Counted from the first letter of the stretch, positions 27,458-36,908 are shown. The stretch: DNA of 64,000 bases from UBA6168 sp041163745 (GCA_041163745.1 JBEAQU010000020.1:1-64000); one strand, 5' to 3'. The notes: generated by a model not told the origin, from the sequence alone. Numbers and translations: made by a program.

Positions 27458-28045
27458 ATGGACTTGAAAAAAATCTTGGTACTGGTTGTCTTGTCGGTGC
27501 CTTTGGCCGTGCAAGCGCAGGTTGGACAGGCAGCCCGCCGGCCCGACCCTCCACCTTCCTTGCCCGACGGGCGGCCGGACCATTTCCCCCGTCCTCCCCA
27601 AACCGACCGGTCATTGTTCTTCATCCAACGGAACACCAACCGGAACACCATCGTCTATGATGCCAAGCTGACCCCTCGGGGGAACTTCGAAGGCGCCGAG
27701 CCCGTCGATGCCTACTGGTTGCGCTACGCCAGCCGTGGCCACCGGATGGAGCTGACCTGGCTCCAACGCAACTTCGCCTACGGCTACAAAGCCCGCAAGG
27801 ATGCCTCCGGAAAAGGGTATTGGATCACCCTGACCGCCTATGAAGGACGGAAAATCCACTTGCGGAAGAACGGAGAGGGCAAACCTTTGGCCGTCATGGA
27901 TATCAACGGCAGACCCTGCCGCCTGGATTATATCTGGGTGTTCACGGAAGGGGAGGGCAGCTGGCCCACCATTCTCCACCTGGACCTCCACGGGTACCGG
28001 TTGTCCAACGGCCAACCGGAGGTGGAACGGATTCACAACCGCTGA
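27458..28045 (+). CDS. DUF4833 domain-containing protein
   Basis: The protein has 195 residues. A signal peptide (MDLKKILVLVVLSVPLAVQAQ) is followed by a Pro-rich linker (about 25-50) and then the domain: LFFIQRNTNRNTIVYDAKL, PVDAYWLRYASRG, LQRNFAYGYKA and a C-terminal DYIWVFTE. I recognise this as DUF4833, of unknown biochemical function. It begins one base after the stop of the CDP-alcohol phosphatidyltransferase, so the two are almost certainly translationally coupled. That suggests an envelope-lipid role on the periplasmic side. Confidence 0.85.
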   Translation: MDLKKILVLVVLSVPLAVQAQVGQAARRPDPPPSLPDGRPDHFPRPPQTDRSLFFIQRNTNRNTIVYDAKLTPRGNFEGAEPVDAYWLRYASRGHRMELTWLQRNFAYGYKARKDASGKGYWITLTAYEGRKIHLRKNGEGKPLAVMDINGRPCRLDYIWVFTEGEGSWPTILHLDLHGYRLSNGQPEVERIHNR

Positions 28046-28088
28046 AGAGGCCGCCGGCTCCCCATCGCCAACCCTAATGTCTGCCATC

Positions 28089-28508
28089 ATGCCCAGGATT
28101 CTCGCCATCGACTACGGAACAAAACGGACCGGACTAGCGGTCACGGACCCCCTGCAACTTATCGCAGCCCCTTTGGAAACCATCCATACATCCGCCCTCC
28201 CGGATTATCTCTCCCGTTACCTGGCCGCGGAGGACGTGGAGAAAATCGTCGTGGGTCACCCCACCCACACAGATGGCACGCCGACCGCCCTCGTACAGCA
28301 TATCACCGGATTGGTTCGTACCTTGCGCCGCAACCATCCTCAGATCGAAGTGGTCCTGCAGGAAGAAGACTTCACCTCGGTGCGGGCCAAGGACATCCTC
28401 CTGCGTTCGGGGGCGGGAATGAAGAAAAGACGGGACAAATCCATGCTGGACAAGGTCAGTGCCTCCTTGATTCTGGAGGACTACCTCCGGCAAACAGGCA
28501 GGTTCTGA
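28089..28508 (+). CDS. ruvX: RuvX/YqgF family putative pre-16S rRNA nuclease
   Basis: The protein has 139 residues, normal for YqgF. The RNase H-like fold is shown by ILAIDYGTKRTGLAVTD with the catalytic Asp at about 8, VVGHPTHTDG in the middle, QEEDFTS, and the C-terminal KKRRDKSMLDKVSASLILEDYL. The family takes part in 5' maturation of 16S rRNA and was first proposed as a Holliday junction resolvase. An in-frame ATG at 28077 would add four residues. The gene lies 43 bp after the DUF4833 gene and is probably co-transcribed. Confidence 0.93.
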   Translation: MPRILAIDYGTKRTGLAVTDPLQLIAAPLETIHTSALPDYLSRYLAAEDVEKIVVGHPTHTDGTPTALVQHITGLVRTLRRNHPQIEVVLQEEDFTSVRAKDILLRSGAGMKKRRDKSMLDKVSASLILEDYLRQTGRF

Positions 28509-28977
28509 CCCCTCCGGCTCAAAGGGGCAAATCAAATGGTCGGTTCGGCGTCAATCTGTTGAAGCGCCATGCCGCGGCCGAAGCCGTGATGGAATGGCGG
28601 GTTGGTTGTTCAGGGGAAATCCTTGCTTCTCGCTTCGCAAGAAAGCTGGTACGCGAATTTTTAGCATTGGGCTAACTACAAGGATTTTTTTTATTTTTTG
28701 ATAGCATGCGGATTGGGTTTTTCGCCGCCTTTTTATCAATGGAATTCTACTCCCCGCTCCGGGGAGAGGGGCACGCGGCGCTGGCCATGGGTGTTGGGGA
28801 GAAGGAGGGGATTCGCGCGCGGGGCGGGCTGGTCTGCTACGGATGTGTGATCCGACAGTTTGGTTTACGCCCCGGCTTGTTCCGCCGGCCCTACCGCCTT
28901 CATGGGGAAGAATCCGGAAAACGAATCGGCGCCGTTCGCCCCGTACCGTTTGGAATCAATATAAACCAGTCAGCAAC
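28509..28977. other. Intergenic region between ruvX and def
   Basis: This 469-bp gap has an AT-rich stretch (28655-28700) with a TTAGC/GCTAA mini-hairpin (28661-28675) followed by a T8 run, possibly the ruvX terminator. A CTCCCC/GGGGAG inverted repeat lies at 28750-28766. The open frame 28706-28981 shows no domain. I see no gene. Confidence 0.5.
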
Positions 28978-29550
28978 ATGATTCTGCCAATTTATGCATA
29001 TGGCCAGTCGGTTTTGAAAAAAGTGGCGACCGACATCGGACCGGATTATCCCGACCTGCCCGCCTTGGTCTCGAACATGTGGGAAACCATGTATGCGGCG
29101 GACGGAGTCGGCCTGGCGGCTCCCCAAATCGGTCTTCCGATCCGTTTGTTCGTGGTGGATACCTTTCCCCGCGAAGCGGATGGCACGACGCAGGAACGTA
29201 AGGAAACACCCATCCGGCAGGTATTTGTCAATGCCCGTATATTGGAGGAGTCGGGCACGCCGTGGACGTTTGAGGAAGGCTGCCTGAGCATTCCGGATAT
29301 CCGCGGTGATGTGGAACGCCCCCCGGTGATTCGGATACGATACCAGGACGAACATTTCGTGGAACATGAATCCGTTTTCGACGGATTGAACGCCAGGGTC
29401 ATCCAGCATGAATACGACCATATCGAAGGCGTATTGTTCGTGGAACACCTCAAGCCAATCAAGAAGCAGCTGATCCGACGGCGGCTGGACAAGATTCGAG
29501 CGGGTATGGTCCGTGCGGAATACCGTATGAAATTCGCCAGGCTCCGCTGA
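28978..29550 (+). CDS. def: Peptide deformylase
   Basis: The protein has 190 residues. It removes the N-formyl group from nascent proteins in the cytoplasm using a bound metal ion. All three family motifs are intact: GVGLAAPQIG at 43-52, EGCLSIP at 100-106 with ligand Cys102, and QHEYDH at 143-148 with ligands His144 and His148 and catalytic Glu145. The segment RPPVIRIRYQDEHF between motifs 2 and 3 is typical of the Bacteroidota form. The ATG at 28978 begins the conserved MILPIYAYG N-terminus. It stands 118 bp before the GSCFA gene. Confidence 0.96.
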   Translation: MILPIYAYGQSVLKKVATDIGPDYPDLPALVSNMWETMYAADGVGLAAPQIGLPIRLFVVDTFPREADGTTQERKETPIRQVFVNARILEESGTPWTFEEGCLSIPDIRGDVERPPVIRIRYQDEHFVEHESVFDGLNARVIQHEYDHIEGVLFVEHLKPIKKQLIRRRLDKIRAGMVRAEYRMKFARLR

Positions 29551-29668
29551 GGCTTGCACATGACTTTCGCGCGGGGTGCCGCCCTTCCGCCGAGGAGGGT
29601 CCTCCGATACCAACGGAAGCATCCCGGCTCGTCGGCGGTCGTGTTCCCTCTCCCTTTACTTATCGACC

Positions 29669-30655
29669 ATGACAAATTTCCGTACCCAGGTCCACCCGGC
29701 GGAAACCGGTCTGTCCTTTCATCATGCCGATGCTGTCCTGTGCATGGGCTCCTGTTTTGCCGAGCATATCGGCTCCCGGCTGGCGGCATTGAAGTTCCGT
29801 GTTTTCCAACAGCCGTTCGGAATCGTGTACAACCCCCTGTCCATGGCGCGGCAGCTGCACCGCTTGTCGGAGGCCCGGCCGTTCACGGCCGACGAACTGG
29901 TGACGCATCAAGGCCTATGGCACAGCTTCGAGCATCACGGGCGTTTTTCCGGCCAGGAACCGATGGAGGTTCTGGAAAAGGTCAACCGCACGCTGACGGA
30001 GGCCGCGCAATTTCTTCGTCAGGCCGACCGGTTGCTGCTCACCTTGGGCACGGCACATGTTTTCTTCCGGCAGTTGACCGGACAGCCGGTGGCGAATTGC
30101 CATAAATTTCCGGCAGCGGAATTTGACCGGCGGCGCCTGGACGTGCCGACGATTCGGGACAGCCTGCAGGATGCCTTGTCTGCAGTCAGGGCATTCGTGC
30201 CGTCCCTGCGGATCGTGCTGACCGTGAGCCCGGTCCGGCATTGGCGGGACGGCCCGGTGGAGAACCAGCGGAGCAAGGCCACCTTGCTGCTGGCTTGTGA
30301 GGAGTTGGCCCGCCTGGTGCCGGGGGTGGAATATTTTCCTTCCTATGAAATCATGATGGATGACCTTCGGGATTACCGTTTTTATGCACCGGACATGATT
30401 CACCCCAATGAAGTGGCCTTGCAGTACATTTGGGAGCAATTCGAAAGCGTTTATTTCCGGGAGGATACCCGGCAGCTTTGCCGACGGGTGGAGCGGATTC
30501 GGACGGGCCTGGATCATCGGCCCATTTATCCGGACACCGATGCGCATCGGGCGATGCTAAACCGTTTACGGGAGGAGACGGATCGTTTGGAAATGGACCA
30601 CCCGACCCTGGATCTGACGGAGGAGCGTCTGCGATTGTCCGGCGGAAGCGCTTGA
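29669..30655 (+). CDS. GSCFA domain-containing protein
   Basis: The protein has 328 residues. The name-giving motif GSCFA lies at residues 27-31, and the domain continues with FQQPFGIVYNPLSM, a TLGTAHVF block, TVSPVRHWRDG and a DMIHPNEVALQYIWE segment. The SGNH-hydrolase-like arrangement (Ser in the GSCFA block, D-x2-H near the C-terminus) suggests an esterase or acyl-hydrolase acting on a polysaccharide or lipid, but no function is established. It ends 74 bp before a bidirectional terminator shared with the convergent aconitase gene. Confidence 0.9.
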   Translation: MTNFRTQVHPAETGLSFHHADAVLCMGSCFAEHIGSRLAALKFRVFQQPFGIVYNPLSMARQLHRLSEARPFTADELVTHQGLWHSFEHHGRFSGQEPMEVLEKVNRTLTEAAQFLRQADRLLLTLGTAHVFFRQLTGQPVANCHKFPAAEFDRRRLDVPTIRDSLQDALSAVRAFVPSLRIVLTVSPVRHWRDGPVENQRSKATLLLACEELARLVPGVEYFPSYEIMMDDLRDYRFYAPDMIHPNEVALQYIWEQFESVYFREDTRQLCRRVERIRTGLDHRPIYPDTDAHRAMLNRLREETDRLEMDHPTLDLTEERLRLSGGSA

Positions 30656-30729
30656 GGCGGAAGAGAGAAGGTTGCCGAAGGGGGGGCACAGGCGGGTAGT
30701 GGCGCGGGAGGAAGGTGGCCCCAAAGAAA

Positions 30730-30767
30730 AAGGGCTGCGTCACGATCGAAACCGTGACGCAGCCCTT
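30730..30767. terminator. Bidirectional terminator between the GSCFA gene and aconitase
   Basis: Arms 30730-30744 and 30753-30767 pair perfectly over 15 bp with an 8-base loop. An A-rich run (AAAGAAAAA) precedes the left arm and so provides the T tract for minus-strand transcripts of the aconitase gene ending at 30806. Confidence 0.85.
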
Positions 30768-30805
30768 CGGAGCTTGGCTGCCCGATGGGGGCTGTTGCCC
30801 GTTAG

Positions 30806-33088
30806 TCAGGCGGCGCCGATATCCTCCCGGATCTTGTTGAGGGCGGAACCGGCGCGAACCCAGCTTATCTGAGCCTCGTTGTAGGTATGTTTCACGTCGA
30901 AAGTCTCGGAAGTGCCGTCCGCATGATGGAGGACGATGCGGAGGTTTTGTCCGGGGCGCATGGTGTCGAAGCCCTCGATATCGATGAAATCATCCTGCCG
31001 AACCTTTTCGTAATCCGCCGGGTCGACGAATGTCAGGGCGAGCATTCCCTGTTTTTTCAGGTTGGTTTCGTGGATACGGGCGAAGGATTTCACGACGACA
31101 GCTTTCACCCCCAGGAAGCGGGGTTCCATGGCGGCATGTTCGCGGCTGGAACCCTCCCCGTAATTTTCCTCGCCGAAGACGATGGTGCCGATACCGGCGG
31201 CCTTGTACTGGCGGGCGGAATCCGGTACGCCCATGAAGGAGGCCGAGGTGCTGCCCGCTGCATAGTGGGCGACGTTATTGGCTTCCTCGTTGAAATAGTT
31301 GATGGCGCCGATGAAGCAGTTGTTGGAGATGTTTTCCAGGTGTCCGCGATAGGTGAGCCAAGGGCCGGCCATGGAGATATGGTCGGTGGTACATTTTCCT
31401 TTGGCTTTCAGCAGCAGCCGCATACCGGTGAGTTGGTCGCTGGTGATCGGCGTGAAAGGCGTCAGCAGTTGGAGGCGGTTGGAGGCTGGGTTCACCTGGA
31501 CCTGTACCGTGCTGCCGTCGGCAGCGGGCGCCTGGAATCCGGGGTCGTCGACATCGAAGCCGCGGGGAGGTAGTTCCACACCGGTAGGCGGGTCGAGGAG
31601 GACGGCCTGGCCGTCCGCATTGACCAGGGTGTCCGTCAGCGGGTTGAAGGTCAGGTCGCCGGCAATGGAAAGGGCGGTGACGATTTCCGGGCTGGCGACG
31701 AAGGCGTGGGTGGCCGGGTTGCCGTCGTTCCTTTTGGAGAAGTTACGGTTGAAGGAGGTGATGATGGAATTTTTCCGGTTGGGGTCTGTGTGGTGGCGTT
31801 GCCATTGGCCGATGCAAGGACCGCAAGCATTGGCCAGGACGACGCCGCCCATGGCTTCGAAGGCATCCAGTTGGCCGTCCCGGGCGACGGTGTATCGGAT
31901 TTGTTCCGATCCCGGGGTGACGGTGAACTCCGATTTGACCTGGAGCTTCTTGTCCACCGCCTGTCGGGCCAGCGAGGCGGCACGGTCGAGATCCTCATAA
32001 CTGGAGTTGGTACAGGAGCCGATGAGACCCACTTCGAGCGTCTGGGGGTATCCGTTCTCCCGGACGGCTGCGGCGAAGGCGGAAATCGGCCAGGCCAGGT
32101 CGGGTGTGTAAGGGCCGTTGATATGGGGTTCCAGGGAGGAGAGGTCGATTTCAATGACGCGGTCGAAGTATTTCTCCGGTTCTTCGTAGCAGGACGGGTC
32201 GCCGGTCAGGTGTTCGGCGATTCCGTCGGCCAGGTCGGCGATGGCTTCGCGGCCGGTCGCCCGCAGGTAGCGGCTCATGGCGGCATCGTATCCGAAAGTG
32301 GAGGTAGTCGCACCGATTTCGGCACCCATGTTACAGATGGTTCCTTTGCCGGTGCAGGAGAGGGATTGTGCTCCTTCCCCGAAATATTCCACGATGGCGC
32401 CGGTTCCACCTTTGACGGTGAGGATTCCGGCGACCTTGAGGATGACGTCCTTGGCGGAGGTCCATCCGCTGAGCTGTCCGGTGAGTTTGACACCGATGAG
32501 CTTGGGCATCTTGAGTTCCCAGGGCATTCCGACCATGACGTCCACCGCATCCGCACCGCCGACGCCGATGGCGACCATGCCGAGCCCACCCGCGTTGGGG
32601 GTATGGCTGTCCGTACCGATCATCATGCCGCAGGGGAAGGCGTAGTTTTCCAGGACGATCTGGTGGATGATGCCGGCGCCCGGTTTCCAGAAGCCGATTC
32701 CGTATTTGTTGGAGATGGAGGAGAGGAAATCATAGACCTCCCGGTTGCTGTCGAGTGCGGATTGAAGGTCTTCCTCCGCGCCGTCCTTGGCCAGGATCAG
32801 GTGGTCGCAATGTACGGTGGAGGGGACGGCCGTGTTCTTCCGGCCGCACATATCAAACTGGAGAAGGGCCATCTGGGCGGTGGCATCCTGCATGGCGACA
32901 CGGTCCGGGGCGAAGAAAACGTAATCCTGTCCGCGGCGGTATTCCTGCAACGGCGATTCGGGATGCAGGTGCGTGTACAGAATTTTTTCGGTCAGGGTCA
33001 TGGGACGGCCCAGCATTTGGCGGGCTGCCTCCACTTTACCGGGAAGTGCTGCATAGACTTGTCTGACGAGCTCGAGATCGAATGCCAT
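30806..33088 (-). CDS. acnA: Aconitate hydratase, mitochondrial-type
   Basis: The protein has 760 residues, the length of the mitochondrial-type aconitases of Bacteroidota rather than the roughly 890-residue bacterial AcnA, so the symbol is approximate. It isomerises citrate to isocitrate in the TCA cycle. The [4Fe-4S] cysteines lie in GLIGSCTNSS (about 356) and NACGPCIGQW (about 420). Substrate-binding blocks are GTDSHTPNAGGLGMVAIGVG and the swivel-domain YGEGSSREHAAMEPRFLG (about 645). The ATG at 33088 starts MAFDLELVRQVY; the GTG at 33175 in the same frame reads through the promoter region. Confidence 0.95.
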   Translation of the reverse strand: MAFDLELVRQVYAALPGKVEAARQMLGRPMTLTEKILYTHLHPESPLQEYRRGQDYVFFAPDRVAMQDATAQMALLQFDMCGRKNTAVPSTVHCDHLILAKDGAEEDLQSALDSNREVYDFLSSISNKYGIGFWKPGAGIIHQIVLENYAFPCGMMIGTDSHTPNAGGLGMVAIGVGGADAVDVMVGMPWELKMPKLIGVKLTGQLSGWTSAKDVILKVAGILTVKGGTGAIVEYFGEGAQSLSCTGKGTICNMGAEIGATTSTFGYDAAMSRYLRATGREAIADLADGIAEHLTGDPSCYEEPEKYFDRVIEIDLSSLEPHINGPYTPDLAWPISAFAAAVRENGYPQTLEVGLIGSCTNSSYEDLDRAASLARQAVDKKLQVKSEFTVTPGSEQIRYTVARDGQLDAFEAMGGVVLANACGPCIGQWQRHHTDPNRKNSIITSFNRNFSKRNDGNPATHAFVASPEIVTALSIAGDLTFNPLTDTLVNADGQAVLLDPPTGVELPPRGFDVDDPGFQAPAADGSTVQVQVNPASNRLQLLTPFTPITSDQLTGMRLLLKAKGKCTTDHISMAGPWLTYRGHLENISNNCFIGAINYFNEEANNVAHYAAGSTSASFMGVPDSARQYKAAGIGTIVFGEENYGEGSSREHAAMEPRFLGVKAVVVKSFARIHETNLKKQGMLALTFVDPADYEKVRQDDFIDIEGFDTMRPGQNLRIVLHHADGTSETFDVKHTYNEAQISWVRAGSALNKIREDIGAA

Positions 33089-33222
33089 ATTGCAAGATTT
33101 TATAATTTGGTAATATGCGTATCTACGGTGTCCGGCCGGTTTGGTGGCGGGGTGGTGCCACCGGCGGAGGGGCACCCTGGCTTGGCAGGGCAGGTTTTAG
33201 GCTACCCTTTGTTATCGGGGCA

Positions 33223-33230
33223 CAAAAGTA
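33223..33230 (-). promoter_or_regulatory. -7 box for the aconitase gene
   Basis: On the minus strand this reads TACTTTTG, an exact match to TAnnTTTG, about 135 bases before the start codon. An imperfect TTC replaces the TTG -33 element at a spacing of about 20. Confidence 0.45.
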
Positions 33231-33348
33231 AGGGATTTATACGGATGGGAGAACGGTTTTTGGCTTGGTGGGACAATAATCGGTCGGGTTGGGCCCTCCG
33301 GCGAAGGGGGCTCCGGGAGGGCGGCGGGAAGGAGCGCGGGAAGCACCT

Positions 33349-33356
33349 TATATTTG
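33349..33356 (+). promoter_or_regulatory. -7 box for the TlyA-family gene
   Basis: TATATTTG matches TAnnTTTG exactly and lies 39 bp before the start codon. The upstream sequence is GC-rich, with no TTG at the expected distance. Together with the aconitase box this explains the divergent 33089-33395 gap. Confidence 0.4.
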
Positions 33357-33395
33357 CGGCCACAAGGGTAGGGACATGAAGAAAACATCGGAGGT

Positions 33396-34127
33396 ATGCG
33401 CATAGATGCCTGGTTGGTACAGCAAGGCTATTTTGATTCCCGGCAGCGGGCACAGCGGGCCATCTCTGCCGGGAAGGTGTTGTGTGACGGCAGGCCCGTA
33501 TGCAAGCCTTCGCTTACTGTGCAGCAGGGGCAGACCGTCGTGGTGGAGGGAGACCCGCTAGCCTATGTCAGCCGGGGCGGGTTGAAACTGGAGCAGGCCA
33601 TCCGACATTTCGACCTGACCTTCCAGGACAGGACCATTCTCGATGTCGGAGCCTCCACGGGTGGCTTTACCGATTGTGCGCTGCAGCATGGCGCTTCCAG
33701 GGTGTATGCGGTCGATGTCGGCAGCGGGCAGTTGGCAGCGGGGCTGCGTCGGGACCCACGGGTTGTATGCCTGGAACAGACGGACATCCGGACCCTGTCG
33801 TTGGCCGCCATCGGCGGACAGCCGGTGGATGTTATTGTCTCTGACCTGTCGTTCATTTCCCTTACCATGGTCATCCCGGCATTTCCTTCCCTGCTCCGGC
33901 GGGGTGGCACCGCCGTCTGGCTGGTGAAACCACAGTTCGAAATGGAACGGCGAACGGCATTCAAGGGCGGTATCGTCAAGGATCCGGCGTTGCGGGAGAA
34001 GGCGCTGGAGAAGGTTCTCCATTGTGCCCGCACCCATGGGTTCCTGCCAGCGGGCCATACGGAGACCGTCGTGGGGGAGGCGGAGCGTCGGAACGTGGAA
34101 TTCCTGGCATACCTGAGTTACCCCTGA
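33396..34127 (+). CDS. tlyA: TlyA family rRNA (cytidine-2'-O)-methyltransferase
   Basis: The protein has 243 residues. An S4 RNA-binding domain occupies about 1-60 (RIDAWLVQQGYFDSRQRAQ), followed by the FtsJ-like linker YVSRGGLKL with Lys64. The SAM-binding motif DVGASTGGFTD lies at 83-93, then SDLSF and LVKPQFE, which supply the other residues of the K-D-K-E catalytic set. TlyA proteins methylate 16S/23S rRNA; in mycobacteria the modification confers capreomycin sensitivity, and the old haemolysin annotation is doubtful. An AGGAGGT-like sequence (CGGAGGT) immediately precedes the ATG, supporting this start. Confidence 0.93.
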   Translation: MRIDAWLVQQGYFDSRQRAQRAISAGKVLCDGRPVCKPSLTVQQGQTVVVEGDPLAYVSRGGLKLEQAIRHFDLTFQDRTILDVGASTGGFTDCALQHGASRVYAVDVGSGQLAAGLRRDPRVVCLEQTDIRTLSLAAIGGQPVDVIVSDLSFISLTMVIPAFPSLLRRGGTAVWLVKPQFEMERRTAFKGGIVKDPALREKALEKVLHCARTHGFLPAGHTETVVGEAERRNVEFLAYLSYP

Positions 34128-34211
34128 CCCGGTGGCAAGACCGATTTCGATTTAAGGATGCTGGATTCCCTGCTGGCTGCCGTTGGGTGCGTGCCGGGTG
34201 ACACCGGCTGT

Positions 34212-36908
34212 TCAGAACAAGGTGCCCTGTTCTCCTTTCCGGACATCGAGCTCAATGGTGTCTCCGGTATGGAGCGGCATATCCCTGGCATCCTCGGCGG
34301 CCGCTTCGGAGTCGGGGGCCGGCAAATCCGGGCTTTCGGTAGGGGGAAGCAACTTGACATCCAGTAACTTGTGTTCCGTCAGTTTGTTGCCGATGGCTTT
34401 CCATCCCTTTACATCGATGAACCCTGCGAGGTCCACGGTAGCCGACAGTTTGCGGTTTTTTTCCTTGAACTCGTAGCGGACGACCGGGTGTGCGGCCGTG
34501 GTGGCAAAGAACAGGCGGGACTGTTTGTGGTCGGTCAGGAAGAGGAACCGTTGTCCGGCAGTGGTGGTTTCGATCCGGAACCGTTTGACGAGGGTACATT
34601 CCTTGTGGCCGTCGAAATAGATGGCGCTCACGACCGTATGTTTCGGGTCGAGCCGGATGATATCCGTCAGGTTGTCGACTTCGAACCGTCGGGTAAGTTC
34701 GAAATCGACGACCTCGTAACTGCCGTCCTTGTAGAGGGACAGCAGTTGGTCTCCGGTATCGAATTCCCCGAGGTATCGGCCCCGTTCGTCTGTGTTGAGG
34801 CGTCCGCTGACCTCATCCATCCAGATGCGTATGGCACCGATGGTGGATTGGCCGGCTTCTTTGAGCACGACCTTCTTGACAGGGTATTTCGACACGATGT
34901 TACCTTGTGAGCTACGGCCTTTGATTTCCAGCTCGGAGAATCCGTAGTCGAACACCTTGATGCGGGCGGCGCAGTTCGGGCTGAGGGTGAGGGTGACCAG
35001 TTCCGCTTCTCCGTTCGGGTTGGCGGAGAAGTAGAGCACTTTGGAGTTCGGCTCGCCGGTCGTCAGGTCGTATTCCTTGTCGCGGGTGATGGCGGTGACG
35101 TGGAAGCGTTTGGCCCGGCTGATACCTTTTTTTCCGTCCAGGTAGATCATGTTGTAGGTGGTGCGTTCATCCCCTTTTTTCCAGACGGCGACATGGATGA
35201 TGTCCTTTCCGACGAACGTTTTGTCGGCGATGCGGGTCACAACGAAACGGCCGTCGCGCCGGAAGACGATGATGTCGTCGATATCGGAGCAGTCGCAGAT
35301 GAACTCGTCCTTGCGGAGGCCCATTCCGATGAATCCTTCCTTTCTGTCCGCGTATAGTTTTGCGTTGGAAGCCACCACCTGGGTGACTTCGATGGTTTCG
35401 AAGCCGCCGGAGATCTGGGTGCGCCTTTCGCGGCCTTTTCCATATTTGTCGAGCAGTAGTCTGTACCAGGCGATGGTGTATTCGACCAGGTGTTCCAGGT
35501 GGTGTCGGGTTTCCGCCAGTTCTTCGAGGGTACGGGCGATGAGTTCGTCGGCCTTGAAGGCGTTGTAGCGGGAGATGCGACGGATCCGGATTTCTGTCAG
35601 GCGGGTGATGTCTTCATCGGTGAGTTCCCGGAGGAGCGGCAGGCGCGGGTCGTTTCCGTCCAACCTGTCCGACGGTGTGGAGACATATCTGCGCAGTTCC
35701 GTATATATGACCGAGACGGCCTGTTCCCAGCTGTCGCATTGCTCGATATGGTGGTAGATGCGATTTTCCACAAAGATTTTCTCCAAGCTTGCGAACATCC
35801 ATTTTTCCTCGAGTTCCCGTTGGCGGATCTGCAGTTCCCAGCGGAGCAGCTGTTTGGTTTGTTCGGTGCAGATGCGAAGGATATGTTCGACGGAGGTGAA
35901 GACCGGTCTGTTGTCCAGGATGACACATGCGTTCGGGGAGATGGAGATTTCGCAGTCGGTGAAGGCGAACAGGGCGTCCATGGCCAGGTCAGGGGATACA
36001 CCGGGAGCTAGTTCGATGGCTATTTCGACCGCAGCGGCGGTGTTGTCATCGATTTTCTTGATTTTGATCTTTCCTTTTTCCGCTGCCTTGGTAATGCTGT
36101 CGATCAGGTTGGGGACGGTCACGCCGTAGGGAATTTCGCTGATCACGAGCAGGTTCTTGTCCGCTTTGTCGATTCGGGCGCGGCATTTGACCCTGCCGCC
36201 GCGTGCACCGCCCTGATAATCTGATACATCGATGGTCCCGCCGGTTTGGAAATCCGGGTACAGCCGGATCTTCTGCCCGCGGAGCACATCGATGGACGCC
36301 TGGCAGAGTTCGATGAAGTTGTGGGGCAGGATTTTGGTGGACAAGCCGACGGCGATGCCATCCACTCCCTGTGCCAGGACGAGGGGGAATTTCATGGGCA
36401 GGAAGACGGGTTCCTTTTTCCGGCCGTCGTAGCTCAGCTGCCATTTGGTGGTTTGGGGGTTGAAGGCGACATCCTGGGCGAATTTTGTAAGTCGGGCCTC
36501 GATGTATCGGGCTGCCGCCGCATCGTCGCCGGTCCGGAAATCGCCCCAGTTTCCTTGGGTGTCGATCAGGAGTTCCCGTTGACCCATGTTGACGAGGGCT
36601 TCCCCGATGGCGGCATCGCCATGCGGATGGTACTGCATGGTGTTGCCGATGATGTTGGCCACCTTGTTGTACCGGCCGTCCTCTTTTTCGAACATGGCGT
36701 GCAGGATGCGCCGCTGTACCGGTTTGAGACCGTCTTCCATCGCGGGGACCGCTCTTTCCAGGATCACATAGCTTGCGTAATCCAGAAAATAGTCTTCGTA
36801 CATGCCGGAGACGGAAACCAGGAGCCCTTCTCCGTGGGACGGTTGGCTTTGTCCGTTGCCGGTCGGTGGCTCGGTTTGCTCCGGTGGTGTTTTGTCGTTG
36901 GATGCCAT
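34212..36908 (-). CDS. parC: DNA topoisomerase IV subunit A (ParC/GyrA family)
   Basis: The protein has 898 residues. The breakage-reunion domain carries KPVQRRILHAM, the helix HPHGDAAIGEAL and the catalytic AARYIEARLT with Tyr135. The C-terminal third shows degenerate beta-pinwheel repeats and lacks an obvious GyrA-box QRRGG-K-G, which with the N-terminal sequence fits ParC-type subunits of Bacteroidota better than gyrase. It decatenates and relaxes DNA together with ParE, which is not in the window. At the position of the quinolone-contact Ser (E. coli ParC Ser80) there is Ala99, while the acidic partner is kept (Glu103). A Pro/Gln-rich 28-residue N-terminal tail precedes the domain. A near-consensus promoter lies upstream. 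Confidence 0.92.
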   Translation of the reverse strand: MASNDKTPPEQTEPPTGNGQSQPSHGEGLLVSVSGMYEDYFLDYASYVILERAVPAMEDGLKPVQRRILHAMFEKEDGRYNKVANIIGNTMQYHPHGDAAIGEALVNMGQRELLIDTQGNWGDFRTGDDAAAARYIEARLTKFAQDVAFNPQTTKWQLSYDGRKKEPVFLPMKFPLVLAQGVDGIAVGLSTKILPHNFIELCQASIDVLRGQKIRLYPDFQTGGTIDVSDYQGGARGGRVKCRARIDKADKNLLVISEIPYGVTVPNLIDSITKAAEKGKIKIKKIDDNTAAAVEIAIELAPGVSPDLAMDALFAFTDCEISISPNACVILDNRPVFTSVEHILRICTEQTKQLLRWELQIRQRELEEKWMFASLEKIFVENRIYHHIEQCDSWEQAVSVIYTELRRYVSTPSDRLDGNDPRLPLLRELTDEDITRLTEIRIRRISRYNAFKADELIARTLEELAETRHHLEHLVEYTIAWYRLLLDKYGKGRERRTQISGGFETIEVTQVVASNAKLYADRKEGFIGMGLRKDEFICDCSDIDDIIVFRRDGRFVVTRIADKTFVGKDIIHVAVWKKGDERTTYNMIYLDGKKGISRAKRFHVTAITRDKEYDLTTGEPNSKVLYFSANPNGEAELVTLTLSPNCAARIKVFDYGFSELEIKGRSSQGNIVSKYPVKKVVLKEAGQSTIGAIRIWMDEVSGRLNTDERGRYLGEFDTGDQLLSLYKDGSYEVVDFELTRRFEVDNLTDIIRLDPKHTVVSAIYFDGHKECTLVKRFRIETTTAGQRFLFLTDHKQSRLFFATTAAHPVVRYEFKEKNRKLSATVDLAGFIDVKGWKAIGNKLTEHKLLDVKLLPPTESPDLPAPDSEAAAEDARDMPLHTGDTIELDVRKGEQGTLF

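Noticed and set aside
28706..28981. 91-codon frame upstream of def
   Set aside because: It overlaps the def start in another frame and the product is Arg/Gly-rich without a domain.
31706..33379. Plus-strand frame of 557 codons
   Set aside because: Complement of aconitase, whose cysteine and substrate motifs are intact on the minus strand.
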